64,000 bases of DNA, taken from positions 1 through 64,000 of the forward strand of contig NZ_PDZG01000017.1 of the NCBI RefSeq assembly GCF_002735645.1. Direction: 5' to 3'. The translations under genes and the position numbers were made by a program. The DNA is from Iodobacter sp. BJB302. GTDB taxonomy: Bacteria; Pseudomonadota; Gammaproteobacteria; Burkholderiales; Chitinibacteraceae. The notes beneath the pieces were generated by a model. The model saw nothing but the letters and a program-made list of their open reading frames with translations, was not told the origin of the DNA and searched no databases. Positions 35,847 through 44,388 of this stretch are shown here, piece by piece; position 1 is the stretch's first letter, and each line of letters starts with the position of its first letter.

Positions 35847-36977
35847 ATGGCTCGTACATTTAGTTTAATACTCGCCACCCTGCTGATGATGTTTCCGCAA
35901 ATTGCAGAAACCATCTATAGCCCAGCCTTATCGGATATCAGCCACCATTTTGCCGTGAGCCCTGAGCTGGCGGCACAAACACTCTCACTCTATTTTTTAG
36001 CATTTGCTGTAGGTGTGGTTGTTTGGGGAAGGATGTGTGACGTCTATGGCAGACGCCCTACCATGACGGCTGGCCTGCTGATTTATGCCATCGCCTCTTT
36101 GATCGCGCTTTGCGTAAACAACTTTAACGCTATTTTATTAGCAAGGATGCTGGCCGCCTTTGGCGCGGCAGTGGGATCTGTTGTGACACAAACCATGCTT
36201 AGGGATCTTTTTAAAGATCAGCAACTTGCCCTGGTGTTTTCATTAATGGGCATTGCATTGGCCATTAGCCCTGCTATTGGGATGTATAGCGGCTCACTAC
36301 TCAGTAGCCATTTTGGATACCAAGGCGTATTTACCGGCTTATTCGTTTTAGCGCTGGTTTTGCTTATCTGGGCTTTTCTAGCTTTACCAGAGACAAAACA
36401 GGCGAAAGAGGCTGCTGCTGCTCCACTGCTAGCCACAGCAAAGATCATGCTTAAAGATCTGCAAATTTGGCAAGTTGCATTCTTAGTAGCTTCATTCAAT
36501 ATCTGCCTGTTTGCTTATTACAGCTTAGCGCCATTCATGTTTGAGCAACTTGGCCTCAGTACGCGCTTATTTGGCTATACGGGGCTAATCTTGGCCATGG
36601 GCGCGGGTGTTGGGTCAATCTTGAATAAGCATTTACTCAAGCGTGGCGCTCGTTCGCATCAGTTGGTGCTATTGGCATCTGTGCTAACAATTTTAGGCGG
36701 CATCGGGGTCTCGCTATTACAACACAGCGCCCTATTTGTCTTGCCGATGCTCTTAGTGGTTACAGGATTTGGAATCGCCATTCCAAACATTCTTAGCTCA
36801 GCACTACATGCTTATCAAGACCGAACCGGCACAGCAGGGGCACTCTTAGGGCTGCTGTATTACCTACTCATTGGCAGTGGTTTAACGCTAGCAGGATGGA
36901 GCCAGAACCTAGGTGGCGTTATTTTGATCTGCGGATCACTTGCTACGCTGATATCCATGCAAAGAAGTTCAACGTAG
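35847..36977 (+). CDS. MFS efflux transporter (Bcr/CflA type)
   Basis: The 376-residue protein has about 12 membrane segments. It has the typical early segment LMMFPQIAETIYSPALSDIS (residues 13-32) and the MFS loop 2-3 motif GRMCDVYGRRPTM near 63-75. ATG 35847 follows AAGGA; the 62 extra codons upstream run through the divergent promoter and are rejected. It is a probable drug or metabolite exporter regulated by the divergent AraC gene. Confidence 0.9.
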   Translation: MARTFSLILATLLMMFPQIAETIYSPALSDISHHFAVSPELAAQTLSLYFLAFAVGVVVWGRMCDVYGRRPTMTAGLLIYAIASLIALCVNNFNAILLARMLAAFGAAVGSVVTQTMLRDLFKDQQLALVFSLMGIALAISPAIGMYSGSLLSSHFGYQGVFTGLFVLALVLLIWAFLALPETKQAKEAAAAPLLATAKIMLKDLQIWQVAFLVASFNICLFAYYSLAPFMFEQLGLSTRLFGYTGLILAMGAGVGSILNKHLLKRGARSHQLVLLASVLTILGGIGVSLLQHSALFVLPMLLVVTGFGIAIPNILSSALHAYQDRTGTAGALLGLLYYLLIGSGLTLAGWSQNLGGVILICGSLATLISMQRSST

Positions 36978-36989
36978 ATTTTAATTGAC

Positions 36990-37015
36990 GGGCAGCAGGA
37001 GCAACCTTGCTGCCC
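36990..37015. terminator. Hairpin between convergent MFS and ABC permease genes
   Basis: GGGCAGCA and TGCTGCCC form an eight-pair stem with a ten-base loop in the short gap between the converging genes. A long U run is lacking. Confidence 0.5.
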
Positions 37016-37017
37016 TC

Positions 37018-38181
37018 TTACTGCATCACCACCCGCCGCATTTTCTGCGCGGTGTAGCTCAGGCTTGCCAGCAGAATCACCACGCAAACCAGTACGGGAG
37101 TGAGCACTTCTGCAAGGCTCAAGGTTTCGCCATTCAGGATTTTGATAATCAGCTGGTTTTGCGCCAGAAGTGGCACCCAGGAAAACCAGACGGGATCGGC
37201 CCCCTGTTTTAACATACCAATCACCAGGGCCAGCGGTGCAAGCAACATCAGCATGGAGTTTCTGGCCTGCGCTTCCTTATGGCTTTTACCATTAATCGCC
37301 ACGGCAATTTGCAAGGCGGCAATGGCTAATGCCAGCGGGCATAGCACGGCCAAAAATACAAAAGCGTCTTTGATTGAGAATTGAAAAGCAATTTTTAATA
37401 CTTCGTTTTTAATTAAAAATAGCGAGGGAAAAATACTCATCACATTAAAAAACAATACGCAAACCGTGAGCGTTCCAACTGCCGCCCATTTGCCCAAAGC
37501 AAAATGCCAGCTCGATACCGGATTCATCATTAAGGGTTCTAAAGAGCCACGTTCACGCTCCCCTGCCGAGGTATCAATCGCCGCATACATGCCCACACCT
37601 AATAGCGTCATGATAAACATAAAGGGCAGCATTTCTTTAAGCCCTGCACTCTGCTGATTTTTTGCGCGGCTTAAATGGCGCTCTTCTACTTTTAACACCG
37701 TTAATATTTCGGCAGAAATGCCACGCATGCTTAGATTTAAACCGGCCTGCTCCTGCATAAAGCCTTGTAAAAGCACCTTAATTGGCCGCACGCCCATTTG
37801 GGTGTCTTTATTGGCTAAATCACTGACAATCTCTACCCTGGGTGCAATCCCTGCGGCATATTGGCTGGCAAAGTTTTGCGGCAACAGCAGTACCGGCTCG
37901 GTATATTCTTTGCTGTGTAATTTATTTGCAAAATCTGGCCCTGCGGTTTTAATTTCAAAACCTTGCCGGGCAATATAATTGATTAACTCCGGCGCATATT
38001 GCGCCCCGACTACCCGAATAAAGCGTTTCTCATTTTGCTCATCCATTCTGGAATACGCTTCAGAGCTGATAAATAAAAAGAAGGGCATGCCCATTAAAGA
38101 AGACAAAATCACCACCAGCATGGTGCGCTTGTCTCTTAATGAATCAACCCATTCTTTTTTAAATATTTCCCAAATCATCAT
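37018..38181 (-). CDS. ABC-2 type exporter permease (NatB-like)
   Basis: The 387-residue membrane protein has an N-terminal segment near residues 20-38, then a long extracytoplasmic region. Five or so membrane segments follow from about 175 onward, with the ABC-2 marker GERERGSLEPLMMNPVSSWHFALGKW near 202-227. It pairs with the ATPase encoded upstream on the same strand at 38366-39127. NatAB systems export sodium in Bacillus; the substrate here is not shown. A dispersed repeat lies between the two genes. Two consecutive ATG codons could serve as start. Confidence 0.85.
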   Translation of the reverse strand: MMIWEIFKKEWVDSLRDKRTMLVVILSSLMGMPFFLFISSEAYSRMDEQNEKRFIRVVGAQYAPELINYIARQGFEIKTAGPDFANKLHSKEYTEPVLLLPQNFASQYAAGIAPRVEIVSDLANKDTQMGVRPIKVLLQGFMQEQAGLNLSMRGISAEILTVLKVEERHLSRAKNQQSAGLKEMLPFMFIMTLLGVGMYAAIDTSAGERERGSLEPLMMNPVSSWHFALGKWAAVGTLTVCVLFFNVMSIFPSLFLIKNEVLKIAFQFSIKDAFVFLAVLCPLALAIAALQIAVAINGKSHKEAQARNSMLMLLAPLALVIGMLKQGADPVWFSWVPLLAQNQLIIKILNGETLSLAEVLTPVLVCVVILLASLSYTAQKMRRVVMQ

Positions 38182-38208
38182 GCGCTCATTTCCAGTTTAT
38201 TTTGTATT

Positions 38209-38330
38209 TAAAACCCAAGCCTTAAACCACGGCGTTTGGAAGAAAACAGAGAATCACTGAGCAAAACAAAACATAAAATGATTTTCTCCGTGTAACTCTG
38301 AGTCCTCTGTGGTTCAAGATTTGTGTTTTG
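38209..38330. repeat. Dispersed ACGGAG/CTCCGT inverted repeat, copy I
   Basis: The left arm AAACCCAAGCCTTAAACCAC is degraded inside. The right arm is TTTTCTCCGTGTAACTCTG, AGTCCTCTGTGGTTCAAGA then TTTGTGTTTT. It is located inside the natA-natB operon. Confidence 0.8.
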
Positions 38331-38365
38331 TTTGTACACCTGAGTAGTCACCATTTTTGAATGTT

Positions 38366-39127
38366 TCAAGCAAAAGCCAGTTTCACAAAAGCGTCTTCAA
38401 AATTGCTTTCTGCTGCCTGATCTAATAGCCCGGCTACCGTGCCCTGTGCAACGGTTGTGCCGCCAGCCACGATCACAACATGATCGCAAAGCCGCTCTAC
38501 TTCTTGCATGATGTGCGTCGAAAACAGAATGCATTTGCTGCCGCCAGCGGGTGATTTAAGCCATGCCAGAAACTCGCGCAGCGCCCTTGTGGCCAGCACA
38601 TCAAGCCCATTGGTAGGCTCGTCCAGAATAATATTTTGCGGATCATGCACCAGCGCCCTTGCCAAGGCCGTTTTCATTTTTTCACCCTGGCTAAAGCCTT
38701 CGCAGCGCCGCTCCATCAAGGCGCGCATATCCAGCGCATCGGCCAGTGCCGTGGCCCGCTCGTTGGCTTCGTCATGGCTCATGCCGTGCAGCACGCCATA
38801 GTAAGCAATGTTTTCACGGGCGCTCAGCCTTGGATACAAGCCCCGTGCATCAGACAACACGCCCATCCGCGCTTGCGTAGCCTGCTTGCCTGCCTCCACC
38901 TGCACACCATCAACCAGCACCCGCCCGGAATCCGCAGGCAGCAGCGCGGCAATCATGCGCAAAGTGGTGGTCTTGCCCGCGCCATTCGCGCCCAACAAGC
39001 CCGTTACCACGCCATCTGCCGCGCTAAAGTGAATATCCTTCACCGCCTGCACCACGCTCTTAGAACGCCGCCAGCCCAGGCCCGCTTCACGGACAAATTG
39101 CTTAGATAATTGCTCGACAATAATCAT
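38366..39127 (-). CDS. ABC exporter ATP-binding protein (NatA-like)
   Basis: The 253-residue ATPase has Walker A GANGAGKTT near residues 45-53, the signature FSQGEKMKTALARAL (FSQGE in place of LSGGQ, as in NatA/CcmA-type exporters), Walker B IILDEPTNGLD and the switch histidine in STHIMQEV. It is first of the two-gene exporter operon, with the permease gene following after a repeat-containing gap of about 185 bases. Confidence 0.9.
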   Translation of the reverse strand: MIIVEQLSKQFVREAGLGWRRSKSVVQAVKDIHFSAADGVVTGLLGANGAGKTTTLRMIAALLPADSGRVLVDGVQVEAGKQATQARMGVLSDARGLYPRLSARENIAYYGVLHGMSHDEANERATALADALDMRALMERRCEGFSQGEKMKTALARALVHDPQNIILDEPTNGLDVLATRALREFLAWLKSPAGGSKCILFSTHIMQEVERLCDHVVIVAGGTTVAQGTVAGLLDQAAESNFEDAFVKLAFA

Positions 39128-39435
39128 GCTGTTTTAACAAACATTGAACCATTCCTTTGAAAACCCAAACCTTTAACCACGGAGTAAAGGAGAACACGGA
39201 GGATCACGGAGAAAACCTTTAGTAAAACTAAACAGCAGTCCCTTGAATACAACAGGTAGCCATCCAGTATCGCAACTGGATCTCCGATAAGAACCCTCGG
39301 GGATGACGCCTTTTTATGCATAAAACATTCAGTTTACAAAAACTAACAAACATAAAATTGATCTGGTTTTCTCCGTGTACCTCCGTGTTCTCCGTGTTCT
39401 CCGTGCCCTCCGTGGTTCAAGATTTGGGGTTTGGC
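39128..39435. other. 308-base gap filled by one repeat copy
   Basis: Apart from the short natA leader this gap consists of repeat copy J. A longer than usual central segment (about 39220-39365) contains no gene-like frame, only a CCAGT/ACTGG mini-hairpin. Confidence 0.7.
39160..39433. repeat. Dispersed ACGGAG/CTCCGT inverted repeat, copy J (long centre)
   Basis: The left arm is AAACCCAAACCTTTAACCAC, then GGAGTAAAGGAGAACACGG and AGGATCACGGAGAAAACC. The right arm has one extra unit: TTTTCTCCGTGTACCTCCG, TGTTCTCCGTGTTCTCCGTG, CCCTCCGTGGTTCAAGATTT. The arms are about 140 bases apart, longer than in other copies. Confidence 0.9.
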
Positions 39436-40830
39436 TTAACCTTTAGGCAAGACCCACGCCATGGGCCTTGGGATGGGTTTTACGCAGCTTAGGTCTACTT
39501 TCTGCGCGTCTTCTGCATTCACAAAACGGTACACCAGATCATCCACACAGCTTTGCATCAGCATGCCGTGGCCAGATTTGCCCAGCACCACATGCCTCGC
39601 CTTAGCGCCCAGCGCTTTGGCAACGTGGGTCGCGTGCTGAGGTGGTGTAACTGGATCCAGCCCGCCGCTCAGCAGCAATACCGGGGATGCGCTTTTAGCC
39701 AGGGTATAAAAAGCTGCAGGCACAGCGCCGCGTGGCCACTCTCCGCAGACTTTTCGATAGGTTTCACTGCGGAAACGGTCAAAATCATCATCCAGCACCG
39801 GCAGGCGGCCCGCTTCCTCAGCGCACCATACCGAGTAATGCATGCCCGCAAAAATCTTGCCCGCATTGGGCAAAGCCGTCTGCCCGCTCAGCGCCAATAG
39901 CGGGTTAAACCGCCCAGCCTTGGCTTCGGTAATGGCAAACGGCAGGCCTGCGCTATTCACTGGCGAATACAAAACGGCCGACACCATGCCCAGCACGCTC
40001 TCACGGCTGATGGTCACATTGGCTTCGGTATTTAAGCGGGGATGTTTTAACACGGTGGCTTTAGGCGTACTGGCCAGTAAATCGCGCCAGCTCTGTGCCA
40101 GATTTGGGTATGCGCTTTGGCAACGCGCATCGCTTTTACAATCAGCAACTAGGCTGTCCAGGGCCTTTTGTATATCGCTGCCCGATATGGCGTAATCAGG
40201 TGGCAACACGCCATCGAGTACCACACGCCGCACCGCTTGCGGATATTGGCGTAAATACTCCAGCCCCACCCGGGTACCGTAGGAAACGCCAACCAGATTA
40301 ATAGCCGGATAGCCCTCGGCCTTACGCACAGCATCTAAATCCTGCACGGCAATCGAAGTGGTAAAAAAGCGCAGATCGCCATAAGGCAATTTTTGAAGAG
40401 TGGCCTGGCAGCGCTTGATGTCGCGCAGCGCACCCTCGCTATCAGTCAGCTTGCTTAAATCTTGCGACTCCGGGCATTCCAAAGGTGCAGAGCGGCCCGT
40501 GCCGCGCTGATCTACAAAAACCATATCACGGCGTAATTGCAATTTATTGAAGAGATGCTCGGCCCAGCCCGCCACATTAATCGCGCTCTGCCCCGGCCCG
40601 CCAGCCAGAAAGAAAATCGGATCGGCCAGCTGATTTCTATCCTGCGCACGCAGCACCAGATAATGAATCTGGATTTGCTTACCCTGAGGATCCGCAGGAT
40701 CAAGCGGCCTGGTAATCTGCCCGCATTGCACTTCCTGAGGAAAGCCATCGACACGGCAAGGCTTGGTGGCAGCTTGTGCTGAAGAAAGTAAACCAAGAAA
40801 CAGCAGAAAGACAAAAGCTTGCATTGGCAT
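39436..40830 (-). CDS. Secreted alpha/beta hydrolase with TAP-like C-terminal domain (probable tripeptidyl aminopeptidase)
   Basis: The 464-residue protein has a cleavable signal peptide (MQAFVFLLFLGLLSSAQA). It has an oxyanion segment FLAGGPGQSA near residue 73, FVDQRGTGRS near 104, the nucleophile elbow GVSYGT near 180, the acid in GGLDPVTPP and the histidine in GKSGHGM. This is the pattern of the SlpD/SlpE and TAP-family exopeptidases (peptidase S33). It likely acts in the periplasm or outside the cell on peptides. The start codon has no clear ribosome-binding site; either of two Met codons two residues apart may be used. Confidence 0.85.
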   Translation of the reverse strand: MPMQAFVFLLFLGLLSSAQAATKPCRVDGFPQEVQCGQITRPLDPADPQGKQIQIHYLVLRAQDRNQLADPIFFLAGGPGQSAINVAGWAEHLFNKLQLRRDMVFVDQRGTGRSAPLECPESQDLSKLTDSEGALRDIKRCQATLQKLPYGDLRFFTTSIAVQDLDAVRKAEGYPAINLVGVSYGTRVGLEYLRQYPQAVRRVVLDGVLPPDYAISGSDIQKALDSLVADCKSDARCQSAYPNLAQSWRDLLASTPKATVLKHPRLNTEANVTISRESVLGMVSAVLYSPVNSAGLPFAITEAKAGRFNPLLALSGQTALPNAGKIFAGMHYSVWCAEEAGRLPVLDDDFDRFRSETYRKVCGEWPRGAVPAAFYTLAKSASPVLLLSGGLDPVTPPQHATHVAKALGAKARHVVLGKSGHGMLMQSCVDDLVYRFVNAEDAQKVDLSCVKPIPRPMAWVLPKG

Positions 40831-40926
40831 CTTTAGATTAATAAGACTGATGCAAGCATGTCAAAGAAACGTGTGGAAGTCCAGGGCGTGGGCCCCAATC
40901 ACATCAACTTAAGCGATATGACATTG

Positions 40927-40985
40927 CAAAACCCACATCTGAACCACGGAAGCCACAGAGAGCACGGAGGAAAACAAGGTTTAGG
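40927..40985. repeat. Dispersed ACGGAG repeat, copy K (left half only)
   Basis: AAACCCACATCTGAACCAC, GGAAGCCACAGAGAGCACGG and AGGAAAACAAGG match the left arm. No right arm follows. Confidence 0.8.
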
Positions 40986-41074
40986 ATGGGCAATTTTTGT
41001 AGCCACATGCTCATCACAAATATTGGCGGCTATCTGTTGCCCCTGTTGGCACGTTAAAACTGTGCCCCCCCCAA

Positions 41075-42379
41075 TCAGCTCACCATTTCCCGCGGATAAA
41101 TCCTTACCAGCACAATCCTTGGGCCATTCATTTTTTTAACTACGGCGTCAAAGTGCTCAAACTGGATACGCTGGCCTTCTGTGGGCAGATCGCCCAGCTG
41201 CTGCATAATCAGACCGCCTACTGAATCCACGTCGGTGTCTTCGATATCAATGCCTAAGGCACGCTCCAGGGTAAAAATGGTTAAGCTGCCCTTACCGATC
41301 ATCGAGCCATCATCCATCTTGGACCATTCATTCTGTGCCTGGCGGAATTCGTCACGAATCTCGCCCACCAAAGCACCGAGCAAATTATCTAAGGTGATAA
41401 AGCCGAGCGGCTGGCCATCCTGATAGGCCACCACGGCAAAATGCGGCGCGCCGTGCTGGAAGCGCTTAAATAATTCAGACGCAGATAAACGCGGTGAGAC
41501 GGTTTGCACCGGGCGCGCCAGTTTATCCAGTCGCTCCGGCAGCTCTCCTCTGCGCATAGCAAAGAAAATATCTTTTAAATGGACCACCGACTGCACATGG
41601 CCGTTTTCATCCAGTAAGGGGTAGCGGCTGTAACGGTGCTGAACAATTTTATCCAGGCTGGTTTCAATATCGGCACTGGCCGACAGCGCCACAGCTTCGC
41701 TGAACGGATGCATTAAATCGGCCACATCCAGATCACGGAAATCAAGTGCCTGCGCCAATACGCGCCAATCATCTTCAGTATATTGATCATCCGACTGGGA
41801 AGTGCGCAGGATCAGCTTAAGCTCTTCAGAAGAATAATGGCTGTCGTGGCCTTTGGCCGCATCCAGCCCCACTTTACGCAGCACCCAGTTGGCGCTGTGA
41901 TTCAGCGTCCAGATTGCGGGATACATCAGCCAGTAAAAAGCATAAAGGGGTACGGCTGTCCACATACTGATTTTGCCAGGCATACGAATCGCCATGGATT
42001 TAGGGGCCAGCTCGCCCACCACAATATGCAGATAAGAAATAATAAAGAAAGCAACAGCAAAGGAAATGGAATGCACCAGCGCCTCGTTCATAATGCCCAG
42101 CGCACCGAACAGCGGTTGCAGAAGCTGAACAAAAGCAGGCTCACCAATCCAGCCAAGACCAAGGGATGAGAGGGTAATACCGAGCTGGCAAGCTGAAAGA
42201 TAGGCATCTAAATCGCCATGAACCTTCAGTAAAATACGCCCTCGCCAGCCCATTGTTTTGGCAATGGCTTTAACACGCGTAGAGCGTAATTTAACTAATC
42301 CAAACTCTGCGGCCACAAAAAAGCCGTTAAGAAGTACAAGCAGAAAAGCAAGAACGATCAGTAAGATACTACTACCCAT
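41075..42379 (-). CDS. CNNM/CBS-domain membrane protein (HlyC/CorC family)
   Basis: The 434-residue protein has an N-terminal DUF21/CNNM membrane domain (about 1-200, starting LLIVLAFLLVLLNGFFVAAEFGLVKLRSTRV in two stretches). Two CBS domains lie at about 215-335, and a C-terminal CorC/HlyC ion-binding domain (FTLERALGIDIEDTDVDSVGGLIMQQLGDLP near 370-400) ends the protein. The family is linked to magnesium or cobalt transport and to membrane stress; annotation as haemolysin is historical. It stands alone. Confidence 0.9.
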   Translation of the reverse strand: MGSSILLIVLAFLLVLLNGFFVAAEFGLVKLRSTRVKAIAKTMGWRGRILLKVHGDLDAYLSACQLGITLSSLGLGWIGEPAFVQLLQPLFGALGIMNEALVHSISFAVAFFIISYLHIVVGELAPKSMAIRMPGKISMWTAVPLYAFYWLMYPAIWTLNHSANWVLRKVGLDAAKGHDSHYSSEELKLILRTSQSDDQYTEDDWRVLAQALDFRDLDVADLMHPFSEAVALSASADIETSLDKIVQHRYSRYPLLDENGHVQSVVHLKDIFFAMRRGELPERLDKLARPVQTVSPRLSASELFKRFQHGAPHFAVVAYQDGQPLGFITLDNLLGALVGEIRDEFRQAQNEWSKMDDGSMIGKGSLTIFTLERALGIDIEDTDVDSVGGLIMQQLGDLPTEGQRIQFEHFDAVVKKMNGPRIVLVRIYPREMVS

Positions 42380-42522
42380 ATCCGGAGTTTCAAGAAACTC
42401 CTATCCTTTTTTGTTGTTGAGTTAATGCACATTATGCAGCAACAAGGCTACTTTCGCCGCATTGCCTTGGCAAATGGCAAAATTAGGCACAAATTTCCCA
42501 CCAATTCAGTTCAATCCGGCAA

Positions 42523-43509
42523 TCAGGCAAATACCTCAGCCAAATCCACGCTGGACGACTTACCCAGCTTGAGATGATGGGCTGCCAGCCATTTCTGCCC
42601 TGCCTCACGCCCCAGATCTTTGAGCGTGGAAAAGAATTTCAGATTCACAGCTAATTTAGACTCGGCATCAAAATGGGCTAAATCCGCCTCAATCAGATGA
42701 AAATGGGTACGGGCAATATGCCGGTCTAATTTTGACCATACAAATAAGGGCCTGCGCGCTTTGAGGCGCGTAAACATTTGCATTTCACGCAAAAAGCCCG
42801 ATTGAAAAGTGATATCCAGAATTCTGCTTTGAATCTCTCTGGCAGAATCAGGCGTAGCCTCCAGACTTAAAGGCTGCAATAAAATCAGCAAAATATCGCA
42901 GGCACTGCAGTAATCAAATAATGGGAACACTGCCGGGTTGGCCGAATAAGCACCATCCCAATAGGGCTCTCCATCGATTAATACACTGCGGTAGATCGTA
43001 GGCAGGCAGGCGGAGGCCAGAATCACATCTGCACTCATTTCATGATTCTGAAAAACTCTTAACTTGCCTGAATTAGCATGGGTGGTGGCAATAAATAATT
43101 TAACCGGGCTATGCGTTTGCAAAGCGGCAAAATCAATCTGATTTACAACCAGATCACGCAAAGGATTTAAATCAAAAGGATTCATTTGGCTGGGGGATAA
43201 AAAACGCGTCCACTGCTGCATTGCCTTGGTAACCTGGCTGATGCCTGCACCGCCGCCTTGGACCAAATCCCCAGGCATACTACCCGCCAGCGCTTGCCAG
43301 AACTGATCCAGCGCCAACCTTGCCCCGCTTGCACCACCATCCATCAAGCCTTGTGCCAGCACCACGGCATTCATCGCCCCCGCACTGGTGCCGCTGACGC
43401 CCTCAAATTGAATCCGCCCGTCTTCAAGCAAGGCATCCAGCACGCCCCAAGTAAACGCGCCATGCGCACCGCCGCCTTGCAATGCAAGATTGATCACATT
43501 CTTAGTCAT
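42523..43509 (-). CDS. Patatin-like phospholipase
   Basis: The 328-residue cytoplasmic protein starts ALQGGGAHGAFTWGVLDALLED (oxyanion-hole glycines near residues 11-13). It has the nucleophile elbow GTSAG near 41-45 and the catalytic Asp in DGAYSANPAVF near 192. These form the Ser-Asp dyad of RssA/patatin hydrolases. ATG 43509 has GAGG upstream; the 14-codon extension is rejected. It is divergent from creB, with a perfect palindrome in between. Confidence 0.9.
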   Translation of the reverse strand: MTKNVINLALQGGGAHGAFTWGVLDALLEDGRIQFEGVSGTSAGAMNAVVLAQGLMDGGASGARLALDQFWQALAGSMPGDLVQGGGAGISQVTKAMQQWTRFLSPSQMNPFDLNPLRDLVVNQIDFAALQTHSPVKLFIATTHANSGKLRVFQNHEMSADVILASACLPTIYRSVLIDGEPYWDGAYSANPAVFPLFDYCSACDILLILLQPLSLEATPDSAREIQSRILDITFQSGFLREMQMFTRLKARRPLFVWSKLDRHIARTHFHLIEADLAHFDAESKLAVNLKFFSTLKDLGREAGQKWLAAHHLKLGKSSSVDLAEVFA

Positions 43510-43612
43510 AGCCAGCCCTCTGCGGCTTAACCCCTGTACTACAGGATTCAAACCGTGGTTTTTAGCGTTTGATGCCGCAACGCCATTTAGCTTAAAGCAT
43601 GGAGATTAAATT

Positions 43613-43631
43613 TATGCTGCAATGCAGCATA
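43613..43631. promoter_or_regulatory. 19-bp perfect palindrome between the patatin gene and creB
   Basis: TATGCTGCA-A-TGCAGCATA is an exact inverted repeat with a single central base, placed in the divergent promoter region. An operator is likely, but the protein that binds it is unknown. Confidence 0.5.
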
Positions 43632-43704
43632 GCAGGAAATACGCTGACAACCGCGGCACAAAGTCACTTACAATCAAGGCCATTCAATAAGAGCGATCTC
43701 ACTT

Positions 43705-44388
43705 ATGTCATCCATCATCCTGATCGAAGACGAAGCGGCTATCACCGATACGCTGCGCTTTGCGCTGGAGCGGGAAGGCTTTAGCGTGAGCTGCTACAGC
43801 CTGGCCAGGGAAGGCGAGGCGGCGATTCAGGCGCAAAAACCTGATCTGCTGATTTTAGATATCGGCCTGCCGGACGATAGCGGGCTGGAAGTGCTCAAAC
43901 GCCTGCGCCGCCACAGCGAGCTGCCGGTGCTGCTGCTCACAGCCAGAAGCGAGGAGTTCGACCGGATTTTAGGTTTGGAATTAGGCGCAGATGATTATGT
44001 GCTCAAGCCCTTTAGCCCGCGCGAAGTGGCTGCCCGGGTAAAAGCCATTTTAAAGCGCAGCAGCCCTGCTGCCACCATCAGCCATTCTGCTATGCACAAC
44101 GGGCTGTTTGTGCACGATGCCGCGGCCAAACGGGTGCAATATGCGGGCAATAACCTGACACTTACGCCATCAGAATACCGCCTGCTGATCACCCTGCTTG
44201 CCCATCCCGGCCAGGTATTCAGCCGCGCACAATTGCTGGATGCACTTGGAGAGGCCGCTGAAGACAGCTTCGAGCGCACCATTGATAGCCATATCAAAAG
44301 CCTGCGCGCCAAATTGCGCATAGTGAAACCCGATCTCGATCCCATCGCCACCCACCGTGGCTTTGGCTATGCGCTGGAGCAGGTTTAA
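43705..44388 (+). CDS. creB: Response regulator CreB
   Basis: The 227-residue OmpR-type regulator has a receiver domain (phosphoacceptor Asp52 in LDIGLPDDSG, acidic pair Glu8-Asp9, Lys101 in LKPF). Its C-terminal winged helix has LTPSEYRLLITLLAHPGQVFSR and SFERTIDSHIKSLRAKLR. It is identified as CreB by the adjoining creC and creD genes. The CreBC system responds to carbon metabolism and cell-wall stress. The stop overlaps the creC ATG (TAATG). Confidence 0.92.
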   Translation: MSSIILIEDEAAITDTLRFALEREGFSVSCYSLAREGEAAIQAQKPDLLILDIGLPDDSGLEVLKRLRRHSELPVLLLTARSEEFDRILGLELGADDYVLKPFSPREVAARVKAILKRSSPAATISHSAMHNGLFVHDAAAKRVQYAGNNLTLTPSEYRLLITLLAHPGQVFSRAQLLDALGEAAEDSFERTIDSHIKSLRAKLRIVKPDLDPIATHRGFGYALEQV

